In this document: one piece after another, positions 45,539-53,289 of the stretch
How positions within the stretch are numbered: the first letter of the stretch is position 1
Layout: each line of letters begins with the position of its first letter
Assembly: GCF_050717515.1 (NCBI RefSeq)
Contig: NZ_JBOITL010000032.1
Span: 62,001 to 126,000, forward strand
Source of the DNA: Clostridium_AD sp050717515
Lineage (GTDB): Bacteria > Bacillota > Clostridia > Clostridiales > Clostridiaceae
Direction: 5' to 3'
Length of the DNA stretch: 64,000 nt
Notes under the pieces: model-generated
Database searches by the model: none
The model's input: only the letters and a program-made list of their open reading frames with translations
What the model was told of the DNA's origin: nothing
Program-made: the position numbers and the translations under genes

Positions 45539-45871
45539 ATGAATGTAAATTGGAGAATTTACTTGAAAGAAGACAATATAAAGGTGTTTGGCAAGGGTCC
45601 TAAAATGTTGCTTTTAAAGATTGATGAATTAGGATCTATAAGAAAGGCAGCAATTTCTATGAAACTTTCCTATACAAAAGCTTGGACTATGATTTTAAAT
45701 TTAGAAAAGGGCACTGGTATAAAGGTACTTGAAAAGCAAATTGGTGGTAAAAATGGAGGTGGGTCTATACTTACCCAGGAAGTTAGAATTTTGATTGAAA
45801 AATTTGATGAACTTGAAATGGAAGTAGGAGAGTGCATTACAGAATTATTTAATAAAAAATTCAAGGAATAA
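45539..45871 (+). CDS. ModE-like winged-helix regulator without molybdate-binding domain
   Basis: The 110-residue protein is essentially the ModE N-terminal DNA-binding domain: KMLLLKIDELGSIRKAA, MKLSYTKAWTMI and GGKNGGGSILT. The paired molybdate-binding (Mop/TOBE) domains of full ModE are absent, so it either senses metal differently or acts with a partner. The neighbourhood of Mo maturation and transport genes supports a role in Mo-dependent control. Confidence 0.85.
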   Translation: MNVNWRIYLKEDNIKVFGKGPKMLLLKIDELGSIRKAAISMKLSYTKAWTMILNLEKGTGIKVLEKQIGGKNGGGSILTQEVRILIEKFDELEMEVGECITELFNKKFKE

Positions 45872-46062
45872 AATATATTGAGTTTAAAAATTGTAACCTA
45901 TATTGATATTATTTGTAATAAAAGGATCCATTATAGGAACCGTTATGTATTAAAAAACATAACCTGTTTTCTACTTAGGATTATAGTGTGAAATTAAACT
46001 GCTGTGGACAAGTACTAAAGGGAGTAAAGAAAATTTGAAAACGCAAGAAGGAGGACAGGATA

Positions 46063-46602
46063 TTGGGTAATAAAAATATTTTTTTAACAGGAGACGTTCA
46101 TGTTGGAAAATCTACTGCTATTATTAGTTTTCTAAATAAGTATATTTCAAATTCCAGTAGTATTGCAGGTTTTAAAACAAAAGCATTTTATGAAAATGGA
46201 TATTTAAAAGGATATTATATAGAAAACCAGATTCAACCTAGGATCTCTAATATTTCAGAAAATATGGTTGGCATTAATACTGATTTTGGCAAAGGAAAAT
46301 GTTGTTACGGTATTCCAGAAGTATTTGAAAAAAAAGGTGTTGAAATATTATGTCAATCTTTAAAAATACCTAAATCAATTATACTTATGGATGAACTTGG
46401 TTTTTTTGAGAAGGATGCTATGGAATTTAAGGCGCAAGTACATAGAACCCTTGATAGTAAGCATAGAGTACTCGGAGTATTAAAAGAAAAGACAAATGAA
46501 TTTCTAAATTCTATTGCAGCTAGGGCGGATGTTAAAGTGATTAAGGTTACCCTAGAAAATAGAGATAGTATTGCAAAGGAAATTAATAAATATTGGGAGT
46601 GA
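46063..46602 (+). CDS. Small P-loop NTPase (THEP1-like nucleoside-triphosphatase)
   Basis: The 179-residue protein has Walker A GDVHVGKST at residues 10-18 and a Walker B-like ILMDELGFFEKDA, in the pattern of the NTPase_1/THEP1 family. It starts with TTG, eight bases after GGAGG. It lies 6 bases before the ABC importer lipoprotein and so is probably co-transcribed with it. Its role in the Mo/Se region is unknown; nucleotide-dependent cofactor handling is a guess. Confidence 0.78.
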   Translation: MGNKNIFLTGDVHVGKSTAIISFLNKYISNSSSIAGFKTKAFYENGYLKGYYIENQIQPRISNISENMVGINTDFGKGKCCYGIPEVFEKKGVEILCQSLKIPKSIILMDELGFFEKDAMEFKAQVHRTLDSKHRVLGVLKEKTNEFLNSIAARADVKVIKVTLENRDSIAKEINKYWE

Positions 46603-46608
46603 TTAATT

Positions 46609-47625
46609 ATGAAAATTGTAAAAAAAAGTTTTGTCTTATTTTTATCTTTGATAGTGTTACTTACAGGCTGCTCTAAACAAGCAACTGTAAAAAAAGAAGA
46701 TACGAAAACAAATAAAAGTATTAGAGTTATTACAACATATAAACCAGCAACGGATATTGTTCTTGCACTAGGGGGGAAAGATAAATTAGTGGGAGTCAGT
46801 GATAAAGGCAAGAAAGACCCTCTTATTCTGAAGCTTGATGGAAATTTGGCAAGTAAATTAGTGGAAATTGGTGGGAAAAAAAATGGTGTCAATATTGAAC
46901 AAATAGTTGCTTTAAAACCTGACGTAGTTATTCTATACCCTACTAAGGAATCCGATGACACAGCAAAAAAATTAGCCGCTCAAAATATAAAAGTTGTTAG
47001 TATTAATCCTGAAAGTATAGCTTCACTTCAGTCTGATATTATTAAAGTGGGAGATGCTATAGGAGAAAGTGAAAATGCACAAAAAATGATATCATATTAT
47101 AAAGAGAAAATTGCAGATGTAACTAAAAAACTTACTTCAGTTAAAAATAAAAAAACAGTGTATTTAGCAGGTGCTCATGGTGTTCTTTCGACTTGCTCAG
47201 GAGATTTTTTGCAACATGAAATCATAGAAACTGCTGGTGGAATTGATGTTGCTGCTAAGTTAAAAGGTGGATGGAATGATGTTTCTGTTGAGCAAGTAAT
47301 TGCATGGAATCCTGATGTAATCACTTCAGTTATGTATTGCCCAGAGGGGAGTCCTAAGGAGATTAAAGAAAATAAGAATCTTCAAACAATAAGTGCTATA
47401 AAAAATAAAAAAGTTTATCAGATACCTTCAAATATTGCAGCTTGGGATATGCCTCAGCCTAGTAGTATATTATCTATATTGTGGATGAGTAAAATTTTAT
47501 ATCCAGAAGAATTTAGTGATTTAGACATTCACCTAGTTGTAAATGAATTCTATAAGAATTTTTACGGTAAGTCTTTCGATGAGTTAGGAGGAAATTTGCT
47601 TGAAGAAGGTGAAAGCAAAAAATAA
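46609..47625 (+). CDS. ABC transporter substrate-binding lipoprotein (FecB/BtuF/MolA type)
   Basis: The 338-residue lipoprotein has lipobox LLTGC at about residue 21 and a periplasmic-binding-protein type 2 fold (helical backbone) with IVALKPDVVILYPT and VEQVIAWNPDVIT. Such proteins bind iron-siderophore, cobalamin or, in the MolA group, molybdate/tungstate. Given its place inside a molybdenum hydroxylase maturation cluster, oxyanion uptake is the favoured inference. Overlaps the permease gene by 26 bases. Confidence 0.85.
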   Translation: MKIVKKSFVLFLSLIVLLTGCSKQATVKKEDTKTNKSIRVITTYKPATDIVLALGGKDKLVGVSDKGKKDPLILKLDGNLASKLVEIGGKKNGVNIEQIVALKPDVVILYPTKESDDTAKKLAAQNIKVVSINPESIASLQSDIIKVGDAIGESENAQKMISYYKEKIADVTKKLTSVKNKKTVYLAGAHGVLSTCSGDFLQHEIIETAGGIDVAAKLKGGWNDVSVEQVIAWNPDVITSVMYCPEGSPKEIKENKNLQTISAIKNKKVYQIPSNIAAWDMPQPSSILSILWMSKILYPEEFSDLDIHLVVNEFYKNFYGKSFDELGGNLLEEGESKK

Positions 47626-48640
47626 TATTTTTGAGAAAATACTATATCATAAATGCATTTTGTTTTTTATAGTTTTTGTTTTAGTTTTTATTTTATCGAT
47701 TTTTTTAGGAAGATATAAAATAAGTGTTAATGAGTATAAAAATGTATTTTTATGTTTAGGTAAGTTTATTCGCGGAGAACCAATCGTGGATCCAAGTATT
47801 TTAATACTATATAATGTTAGGCTTCCAAGAATTTTGCTTGCATCTTTTGTGGGTGCTGGATTATCGGTTTCGGGGCTGATTTTTCAACAGGTATTCAAAA
47901 ACCCTATTGCGTCTCCTGATATATTAGGTGTTACTTCAGGGGCAAGTTTTGGTGCTGCACTAGGAATCATTTTACCTTGGGAGTTTCCTGGGATAGTTCA
48001 AATATTTGCATTTATTTTTGGAATACTTGCAATTGGTATTGTTTATGTTTTAAAAAAGGCTTCAAAAGATAATAATATCTTGTATTTGGTATTGTCGGGA
48101 ATGATTGTTTCTGCTTTCTTTTCTGCACTACTTTCAATGATAAAATATATAGCTGATCCTTACCAGCAATTACCATCCATTGTTTTTTGGTCAATGGGTG
48201 GTCTGTATAAAGCAAATTGGGTAAATGCCATTGGTTGTGGCCTCGTTGTTATTCCTAGTATTTTTATTTTAAATAGTTTAAGATTTAAATTAAAAATGCT
48301 TTTACTTAATGATGATATGGCAAAAACCATGGGTATGGAGGTTTCAAAATTCAGAAATTGTATTTTGTGTTTAGTTTCTTTCGTAGTTTGTTTTTGCGTT
48401 AGTATATGTGGAACAATCAGCTGGATTGCACTTATAGTACCTCATATTACAAGAATAATTCTTGGATATAAAAATAAACACATTTATTTAATTACTAGCA
48501 TTATTGGTGCAACAACTTTAATCTTATTTGATGATGTTGCACGATCTATAAGTACTACTGAAATTCCTGTTGGTATACTTACTGCGGCCATTGGTGCACC
48601 TATTTTAGGTTATTTATTAATATTTAAGAAAACAATATAG
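47600..48640 (+). CDS. FecCD-family ABC transporter permease
   Basis: The 346-residue permease has about nine or ten helices and the family motifs NVRLPRILLASFVGAGLSVSG, FKNPIASPDILGVTSGASFG, GTISWIALIVPHITR and EIPVGILTAAIGAP. Start TTG 47600 lies nine bases after AGGAGG, inside the end of the binding-protein gene, which indicates coupling. Confidence 0.9.
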   Translation: MKKVKAKNNIFEKILYHKCILFFIVFVLVFILSIFLGRYKISVNEYKNVFLCLGKFIRGEPIVDPSILILYNVRLPRILLASFVGAGLSVSGLIFQQVFKNPIASPDILGVTSGASFGAALGIILPWEFPGIVQIFAFIFGILAIGIVYVLKKASKDNNILYLVLSGMIVSAFFSALLSMIKYIADPYQQLPSIVFWSMGGLYKANWVNAIGCGLVVIPSIFILNSLRFKLKMLLLNDDMAKTMGMEVSKFRNCILCLVSFVVCFCVSICGTISWIALIVPHITRIILGYKNKHIYLITSIIGATTLILFDDVARSISTTEIPVGILTAAIGAPILGYLLIFKKTI

Positions 48641-48652
48641 TTAGGAGATCCT

Positions 48653-49417
48653 ATGAATATAAAAGTAGAAGAGCTCTATTTTGGTTATAACGATAAGTAT
48701 TTATTAGAGAATATTAATTTAGAATTTAAAAAAGGAAATATGTATGCATTACTTGGCAGAAATGGCTCAGGGAAAACTACCTTAATAAAATTAATTTTAG
48801 GTCTACTAAATTTTAAGAGTGGTTTGATTACCATTGAGGGTAAGAATTCCAAAAAAATCGGAAGTAATGAGTTATCTAAATTAATCGCTTATGTTCCACA
48901 AAATGAGGAAGCAACCTATGGAATTAAAGTCATTGAACTAGTGGTAATGGGGAGAAATCCTTATTTAAAATTATTTGATATGCCATCTTACAAAGATTAT
49001 GAAATAGCACAAAAAGTTCTTAAAAACCTTGGTATAGAAAATTTAATGCAGAAAAACTACTCTGAAATTAGTGGTGGAGAAAGACAATTGGTTTTAATTG
49101 CGAGAGCTTTAGTGCAAAACACAAAATTTATTTTAATGGACGAGCCTGTTTCTAATTTGGATATTCGAAATCAGCATGATGTACTAAAAAAAATAAAAAA
49201 TATATCAGTAGATTTGAACATAGGGATTCTACTTTCCATTCACGACCCTAATCTTGCAATGAGATATTGCAATGAGGCGGTATTACTTAAAAATGGTAAA
49301 GTTGTACATTGTGGAAAAACTGAAGAAATAGTATCTCAGCAGAGTCTACTAGAGGTATATGATATGAAATTCGAAGTTTTGGATTCAAAAAATGGTATAA
49401 ACTTTGTTAGTTTATAA
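48653..49417 (+). CDS. ABC transporter ATP-binding protein of the FecCD-type importer
   Basis: The 254-residue ATPase shows Walker A GRNGSGKTT, Q-loop YVPQNEE, signature ISGGERQLV, Walker B ILMDEPVSNLD and switch SIHDPN. With the two genes before it, it completes a type II importer. It is followed after 15 bases by the second xdhC-family gene, placing transport and hydroxylase maturation in one transcription unit. Confidence 0.9.
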   Translation: MNIKVEELYFGYNDKYLLENINLEFKKGNMYALLGRNGSGKTTLIKLILGLLNFKSGLITIEGKNSKKIGSNELSKLIAYVPQNEEATYGIKVIELVVMGRNPYLKLFDMPSYKDYEIAQKVLKNLGIENLMQKNYSEISGGERQLVLIARALVQNTKFILMDEPVSNLDIRNQHDVLKKIKNISVDLNIGILLSIHDPNLAMRYCNEAVLLKNGKVVHCGKTEEIVSQQSLLEVYDMKFEVLDSKNGINFVSL

Positions 49418-49432
49418 AATAGGGAGATAAAT

Positions 49433-50224
49433 ATGGAATTAGAATTGCTTACTATTATAAAAAATGAACTTATGGAAGATAAAAAAATTTGTTATGCTTT
49501 TATCATTGAACAAGAAGGGTCGACTCCTCGAGGTGTAGGCACTTCAATGGTTATAAAAGAAAACGGGGAAATATTTGGCACCGTAGGAGGTGGAAAAGTA
49601 GAATTTAAAGCTATAGCTGCAGCTAAGAGGTGTATTAAAGAAGAAACTAGTGAGACAATTTCTTTAGATGTCTATGTTGAACAGAATGGAGAAAAAACAT
49701 GTACAGGTAAGGTTAAAATATTTATTAAGACGTATATACCACAAAAAAAGCTTATAATAGCAGGCGCGGGGCATGTGGCATATTGTCTTTATAAATTTGC
49801 CCTTTTATCAGGTTTTTCTGTGTGCGTTTTTGATGATAGAGAAGAGCTGTTAACAAAAATTAGGTACCCAAAGGCGGCAAAATTAATATACGGAAAAATT
49901 TCAGATACTATAAAAGATTATGATTTAGATAAAAACTCTTATGTGGTGATTGCAAGTGGCTCAACTAAATCTGATGAAGATATATTGAAGGAAGTTATAA
50001 CTAGAAATACTGCATATGTAGGAATGCTTGGAAGTAAAAAGAAGAGTTCAGCTATAATGGATAACTTGTTAAGTCAAAATGTTGATATAGAATGTTTGAA
50101 AAGTGTATATGCACCAATAGGAATTGGAATTGGTGGGGAAACTCCAGAAGAAGTGGCATTAAGCATATTGTCAGAAATAGTTTTAGTGAAAAATAAAGGG
50201 ACGTTGCAGCATTTAAAAAGCTGA
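49433..50224 (+). CDS. XdhC/CoxI-family maturation protein (paralogue 2)
   Basis: The 263-residue protein has the same two-domain layout as the gene at 44677: EGSTPRGVGTSMVIKENG and GTVGGGKVEFKAI, then LIIAGAGHVAYCLYKFA, MLGSKKKSSAIM and YAPIGIGIGGETPEEVAL. A Cys in KTCTGKVKIF replaces the MQCGGKATLY context of paralogue 1. Divergence between the two suggests different client enzymes. Confidence 0.9.
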   Translation: MELELLTIIKNELMEDKKICYAFIIEQEGSTPRGVGTSMVIKENGEIFGTVGGGKVEFKAIAAAKRCIKEETSETISLDVYVEQNGEKTCTGKVKIFIKTYIPQKKLIIAGAGHVAYCLYKFALLSGFSVCVFDDREELLTKIRYPKAAKLIYGKISDTIKDYDLDKNSYVVIASGSTKSDEDILKEVITRNTAYVGMLGSKKKSSAIMDNLLSQNVDIECLKSVYAPIGIGIGGETPEEVALSILSEIVLVKNKGTLQHLKS

Positions 50225-50264
50225 ATTTTTATATGATTAAAAATATTAGTTAGGGGTGAATAAT

Positions 50265-51287
50265 ATGAAAAAAATACCTGTAAAAGATGCAGTTGGGTCC
50301 GTTTTATGTCATGATATTACTCAAATTATTCCAGGGGTAGTAAAGGATATAGCATTTAAAAAAGGACATATAGTTAAAGAGGAAGATATACCATTATTAC
50401 TTTCCATAGGTAAAGAGAATCTATTTGTATGGGAGAAAAAAGAAGGATATCTTCATGAAAATGATGCTGCAGAACGATTAAGAGCACTTACAGCAGGAGA
50501 GGGCCTTACTTTTAGTCAAGTAAAAGAAGGCAAAATAAATTTCATAGCAGATTACGATGGGCTTCTTGCAATTAATACAAAGCTATTATATAAGCTTAAT
50601 TCCTTAGGGGAGATAATTTTAGTTACACTACACAATAACTACCCTGTAAAAAAAGGACAAAAAGTTGCAGGAACAAGAGTTATCCCTCTTGTAATTGATG
50701 AGGATAAGATAAAAAAAGCAGAGGATTTAATAGGTGATGAGAAAATTGTAAGTATTATACCTTTCTCACCAATGAAAGTTGGAATTGTTACTACTGGTAG
50801 CGAAGTATATCACGGTAGAATAAAAGATGCCTTTGGTCCGGTAATAAGAAGGAAAGTGGAGGAATATGGTTGTGAAGTGCTTGGACAATCTATACTTTCT
50901 GATGACGAGAATAAGATAACGCAAGCAATTCAGGCATGGATAGACAAGGGCGCTGAAATGGTGATTTGCACGGGTGGCATGTCAGTGGATCCTGATGATG
51001 TTACGCCTACAGCAATTGTAAAAACAGGAGCAGAACTTATAACTTATGGGGCACCAGTGCTTCCAGGAGCAATGTTTTTATTAGCTTATAAAGGGGATAT
51101 TCCAATACTCGGACTTCCAGGGTGTGTGATGTACAGTAGAACAACTATTTTTGATTTAGTTTTCCCGAGGATACTGGCAAAGGAAAGATTGAGCTTTGCT
51201 GATTTTGCAGCTTATGGACATGGTGGACTTTGCAATGAATGTGAGGAGTGCAAATATCCTGATTGTGCCTTTGGAAAAGGAGTTTAG
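50265..51287 (+). CDS. Molybdopterin-binding (MogA/MoeA-like) protein with Cys-rich tail
   Basis: The 340-residue protein has a MoeA-like N-terminal part and a MoCF-binding domain at about 170-310 (MKVGIVTTGSEVYHGRI, MVICTGGMSVDPDDVTP, ILGLPGCVMYSRTT). It ends with a cysteine cluster, CNECEECKYPDCAFGKG, which could hold a metal or Fe-S centre and is not part of ordinary MoeA. Such proteins occur in Se-dependent hydroxylase clusters. Start ATG 50265 lies eight bases after AGGGG; a GTG three codons earlier is within the ribosome site. Confidence 0.85.
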   Translation: MKKIPVKDAVGSVLCHDITQIIPGVVKDIAFKKGHIVKEEDIPLLLSIGKENLFVWEKKEGYLHENDAAERLRALTAGEGLTFSQVKEGKINFIADYDGLLAINTKLLYKLNSLGEIILVTLHNNYPVKKGQKVAGTRVIPLVIDEDKIKKAEDLIGDEKIVSIIPFSPMKVGIVTTGSEVYHGRIKDAFGPVIRRKVEEYGCEVLGQSILSDDENKITQAIQAWIDKGAEMVICTGGMSVDPDDVTPTAIVKTGAELITYGAPVLPGAMFLLAYKGDIPILGLPGCVMYSRTTIFDLVFPRILAKERLSFADFAAYGHGGLCNECEECKYPDCAFGKGV

Positions 51288-51315
51288 GTTAGAAAATTTA
51301 GAATTGAGGGCTGAT

Positions 51316-52110
51316 ATGAAGGATAAAGGAGTATTCAAAATAATTTTAGCTTTAATATGTGGTATATGTGTTTTATTCTTAATAACTCCTATCATTGCAC
51401 TTTTCACCTTTCCCTGGGGGAAGTCACTGAATTTAATTTTGGATTCCTTTGTGTTGCAGGCGGTTATTATTAGCTTGAAAAGTACCTTTCTTTCACTATT
51501 AATAATTGTAGTAGTGGGTATGCCTACGGCTTACTATATGGCAAGATATTCCTTTTGGGGAAAGGGATTTGTTGAAGTCCTTATGCAACTACCACTTGTA
51601 TTGCCTCCAGCAGTAGCGGGGTTACTATTACTAGTTACCTTTGGTAGAAATGGACTTATTGGAAAGCATCTAGCTCCCTTTGGTATTCAATTGCCTTTCA
51701 CTTTTATAGCGGTGGTTATAGCGCAGGTGTTTATAGCAATGCCTATATTTATCCAGTCAGCACGGACTGGTTTTGAAAAGGTTGATAGGGAACTAGAGAA
51801 TTCAGCAGCGGTTTTGGGAGCTTCTAATTTACAAATATTTCACCTTATTACTATGCCACTATCAAAAAATTCCTTGATAACTGGTGCTATTTTATCTTGG
51901 GCAAGAGCACTTGCGGAATTTGGAGCAACTATGTTATTTGCAGGTAATTTAGCGGGGAAAACACAGACCTTGCCTCTTGCTATTTATACAGCAATGGAAG
52001 TAGATTTAAATATATCCATGGGGATTTCAGTATGCCTAGTGGTGGTATCAATTGGAGTTTTGATCATATTAAAGTGTATTGTAAGGTCGGAGGAGGATAG
52101 CAATGTTTGA
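51316..52110 (+). CDS. modB: Molybdate ABC transporter permease ModB
   Basis: The 264-residue permease has about six helices with STFLSLLIIVVVGMPTAYYM, LPLVLPPAVAGLLLL and the ATPase-contact loop ENSAAVLGASNLQIFHLITMP, followed by ARALAEFGATMLFAGN, typical of ModB. I start at ATG 51316 behind GAGGG; the ORF continues upstream through the previous gene's end in another frame. Overlaps modA by 8 bases. Confidence 0.9.
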   Translation: MKDKGVFKIILALICGICVLFLITPIIALFTFPWGKSLNLILDSFVLQAVIISLKSTFLSLLIIVVVGMPTAYYMARYSFWGKGFVEVLMQLPLVLPPAVAGLLLLVTFGRNGLIGKHLAPFGIQLPFTFIAVVIAQVFIAMPIFIQSARTGFEKVDRELENSAAVLGASNLQIFHLITMPLSKNSLITGAILSWARALAEFGATMLFAGNLAGKTQTLPLAIYTAMEVDLNISMGISVCLVVVSIGVLIILKCIVRSEEDSNV

Positions 52111-52936
52111 TAGATATAGAAGAAAAAAGATGCAAAACAGGTATATTAGAATAATGTCAATTATAATGAGCCTGCTATTAATTATGTTAAGTGGAGGATG
52201 TAAATCAAAACAAGTAGATAATGCAGTGAAACAAGAAATTACTGTATTTGCAGCATCTTCTTTAACAGAAAGCCTTAAAGAAATAATAAAGTTATTTGAG
52301 AAAGAAAATCCAGAGGTAAAGGTAAAGCTGAATTTGGACAGCACAAGCAGATTAAGATTACAAATAGAGCAGGGAGTAGAAGGGGATGTTTTCTTTTCAG
52401 CAAACAAACAGCATTATGATGCATTAAAAGAAGAGGGATATATCACTAAAGGACAAGCCTTATTATATAATTCCATGGTTGTTATTGTGCCAAAGGATAA
52501 TCCAGCACATATTCAAAAAGTAGAGGATCTGCAAAATAAATGTAAACTTGTTTTAGCCTTGAAGGAGGTACCTGCCGGAGACTATGCAAGAAAAATAATT
52601 CACTCTTTATCGGGAAAAATCGGATCAGAATTTGAGAAAAAGGTACTAAATAATATTGTGTCAGAAGAAAATAACGTAAAACAGGTGGTAAATAAGGTTG
52701 TAATGGGAGAATCGGATGCGGCATTTGTTTATTCATCAGATATTACACAAAGTGTGAAGGATAAGGTTAAAGTGCTGGAAATTGAACCGGAGTATAATGT
52801 ACGTGCTGAGTACTTCATTGGTAAACTTACCAATAAAAATGAAAAACAGTATATTGAAAAAGTCTATGCATTCCTAATAGGTGAAGAAGCTCAGAATATT
52901 TTTAAAAAATATGGATTTAACCACATTTCAGAATGA
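52103..52936 (+). CDS. modA: Molybdate-binding lipoprotein ModA
   Basis: The 277-residue lipoprotein has a signal peptide ending in LSGGC, then the ModA fold: ITVFAASSLTESLKEI, LNLDSTSRLRLQIEQG, GDVFFSANKQH and VVNKVVMGESDAAFVYSSD. It binds molybdate or tungstate outside the membrane for ModB. The ATPase gene modC that should accompany these two is not present; the next bases contain an IS91-type end. Confidence 0.9.
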   Translation: MFDRYRRKKMQNRYIRIMSIIMSLLLIMLSGGCKSKQVDNAVKQEITVFAASSLTESLKEIIKLFEKENPEVKVKLNLDSTSRLRLQIEQGVEGDVFFSANKQHYDALKEEGYITKGQALLYNSMVVIVPKDNPAHIQKVEDLQNKCKLVLALKEVPAGDYARKIIHSLSGKIGSEFEKKVLNNIVSEENNVKQVVNKVVMGESDAAFVYSSDITQSVKDKVKVLEIEPEYNVRAEYFIGKLTNKNEKQYIEKVYAFLIGEEAQNIFKKYGFNHISE

Positions 52937-53289
52937 AAGTAACCTACTTCCTAAGTATGGCAAAGTACTTTTATTGAATTTGTATACTAGTGCCTTGTTT
53001 TTATTATATAGGAAACAGCTTGCGCAAATGGCTGTGGATAACATCTATACGATAGAGCTTGTCACTTTTGCCACTTGCCACGCGAGTGGCACTACTCCAC
53101 CCTAGGGAGATTTTGTTCTATGTTTACAAATAAGGTATTGGAAGTGGTAAAAAAATAAATGTAAAACCACAATGCAAAAAGAAAAGTATGATATAATTGT
53201 TGGTAATATATGGACTAGATATTGTAACTTCGAAGATGATGAACAACACCGTAGGTGATGATTTAATACAAAAGGAGTGGGTGATATTT
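52937..53289. other. Scarred intergenic region with IS91-like end, copy 2
   Basis: The 45-base block at 53000-53044 (TTTATTATATAGGAAACAGC to GGCTGTGGATAACAT) is the second copy of the IS91-like end found at 22311. After it come GC-richer bases with a GCCACT-N9-AGTGGC hairpin near 53070-53092, probably more of the element. No transposase remains. A short extended -10 (TGATATAAT, 53189-53197) near the end could start the diaminopropionate lyase transcript. Confidence 0.6.

Noticed and set aside
52881..53105. Plus-strand ORF of 74 codons after modA
   Set aside because: It begins inside modA in another frame and continues through the IS end repeat; no coding signal.
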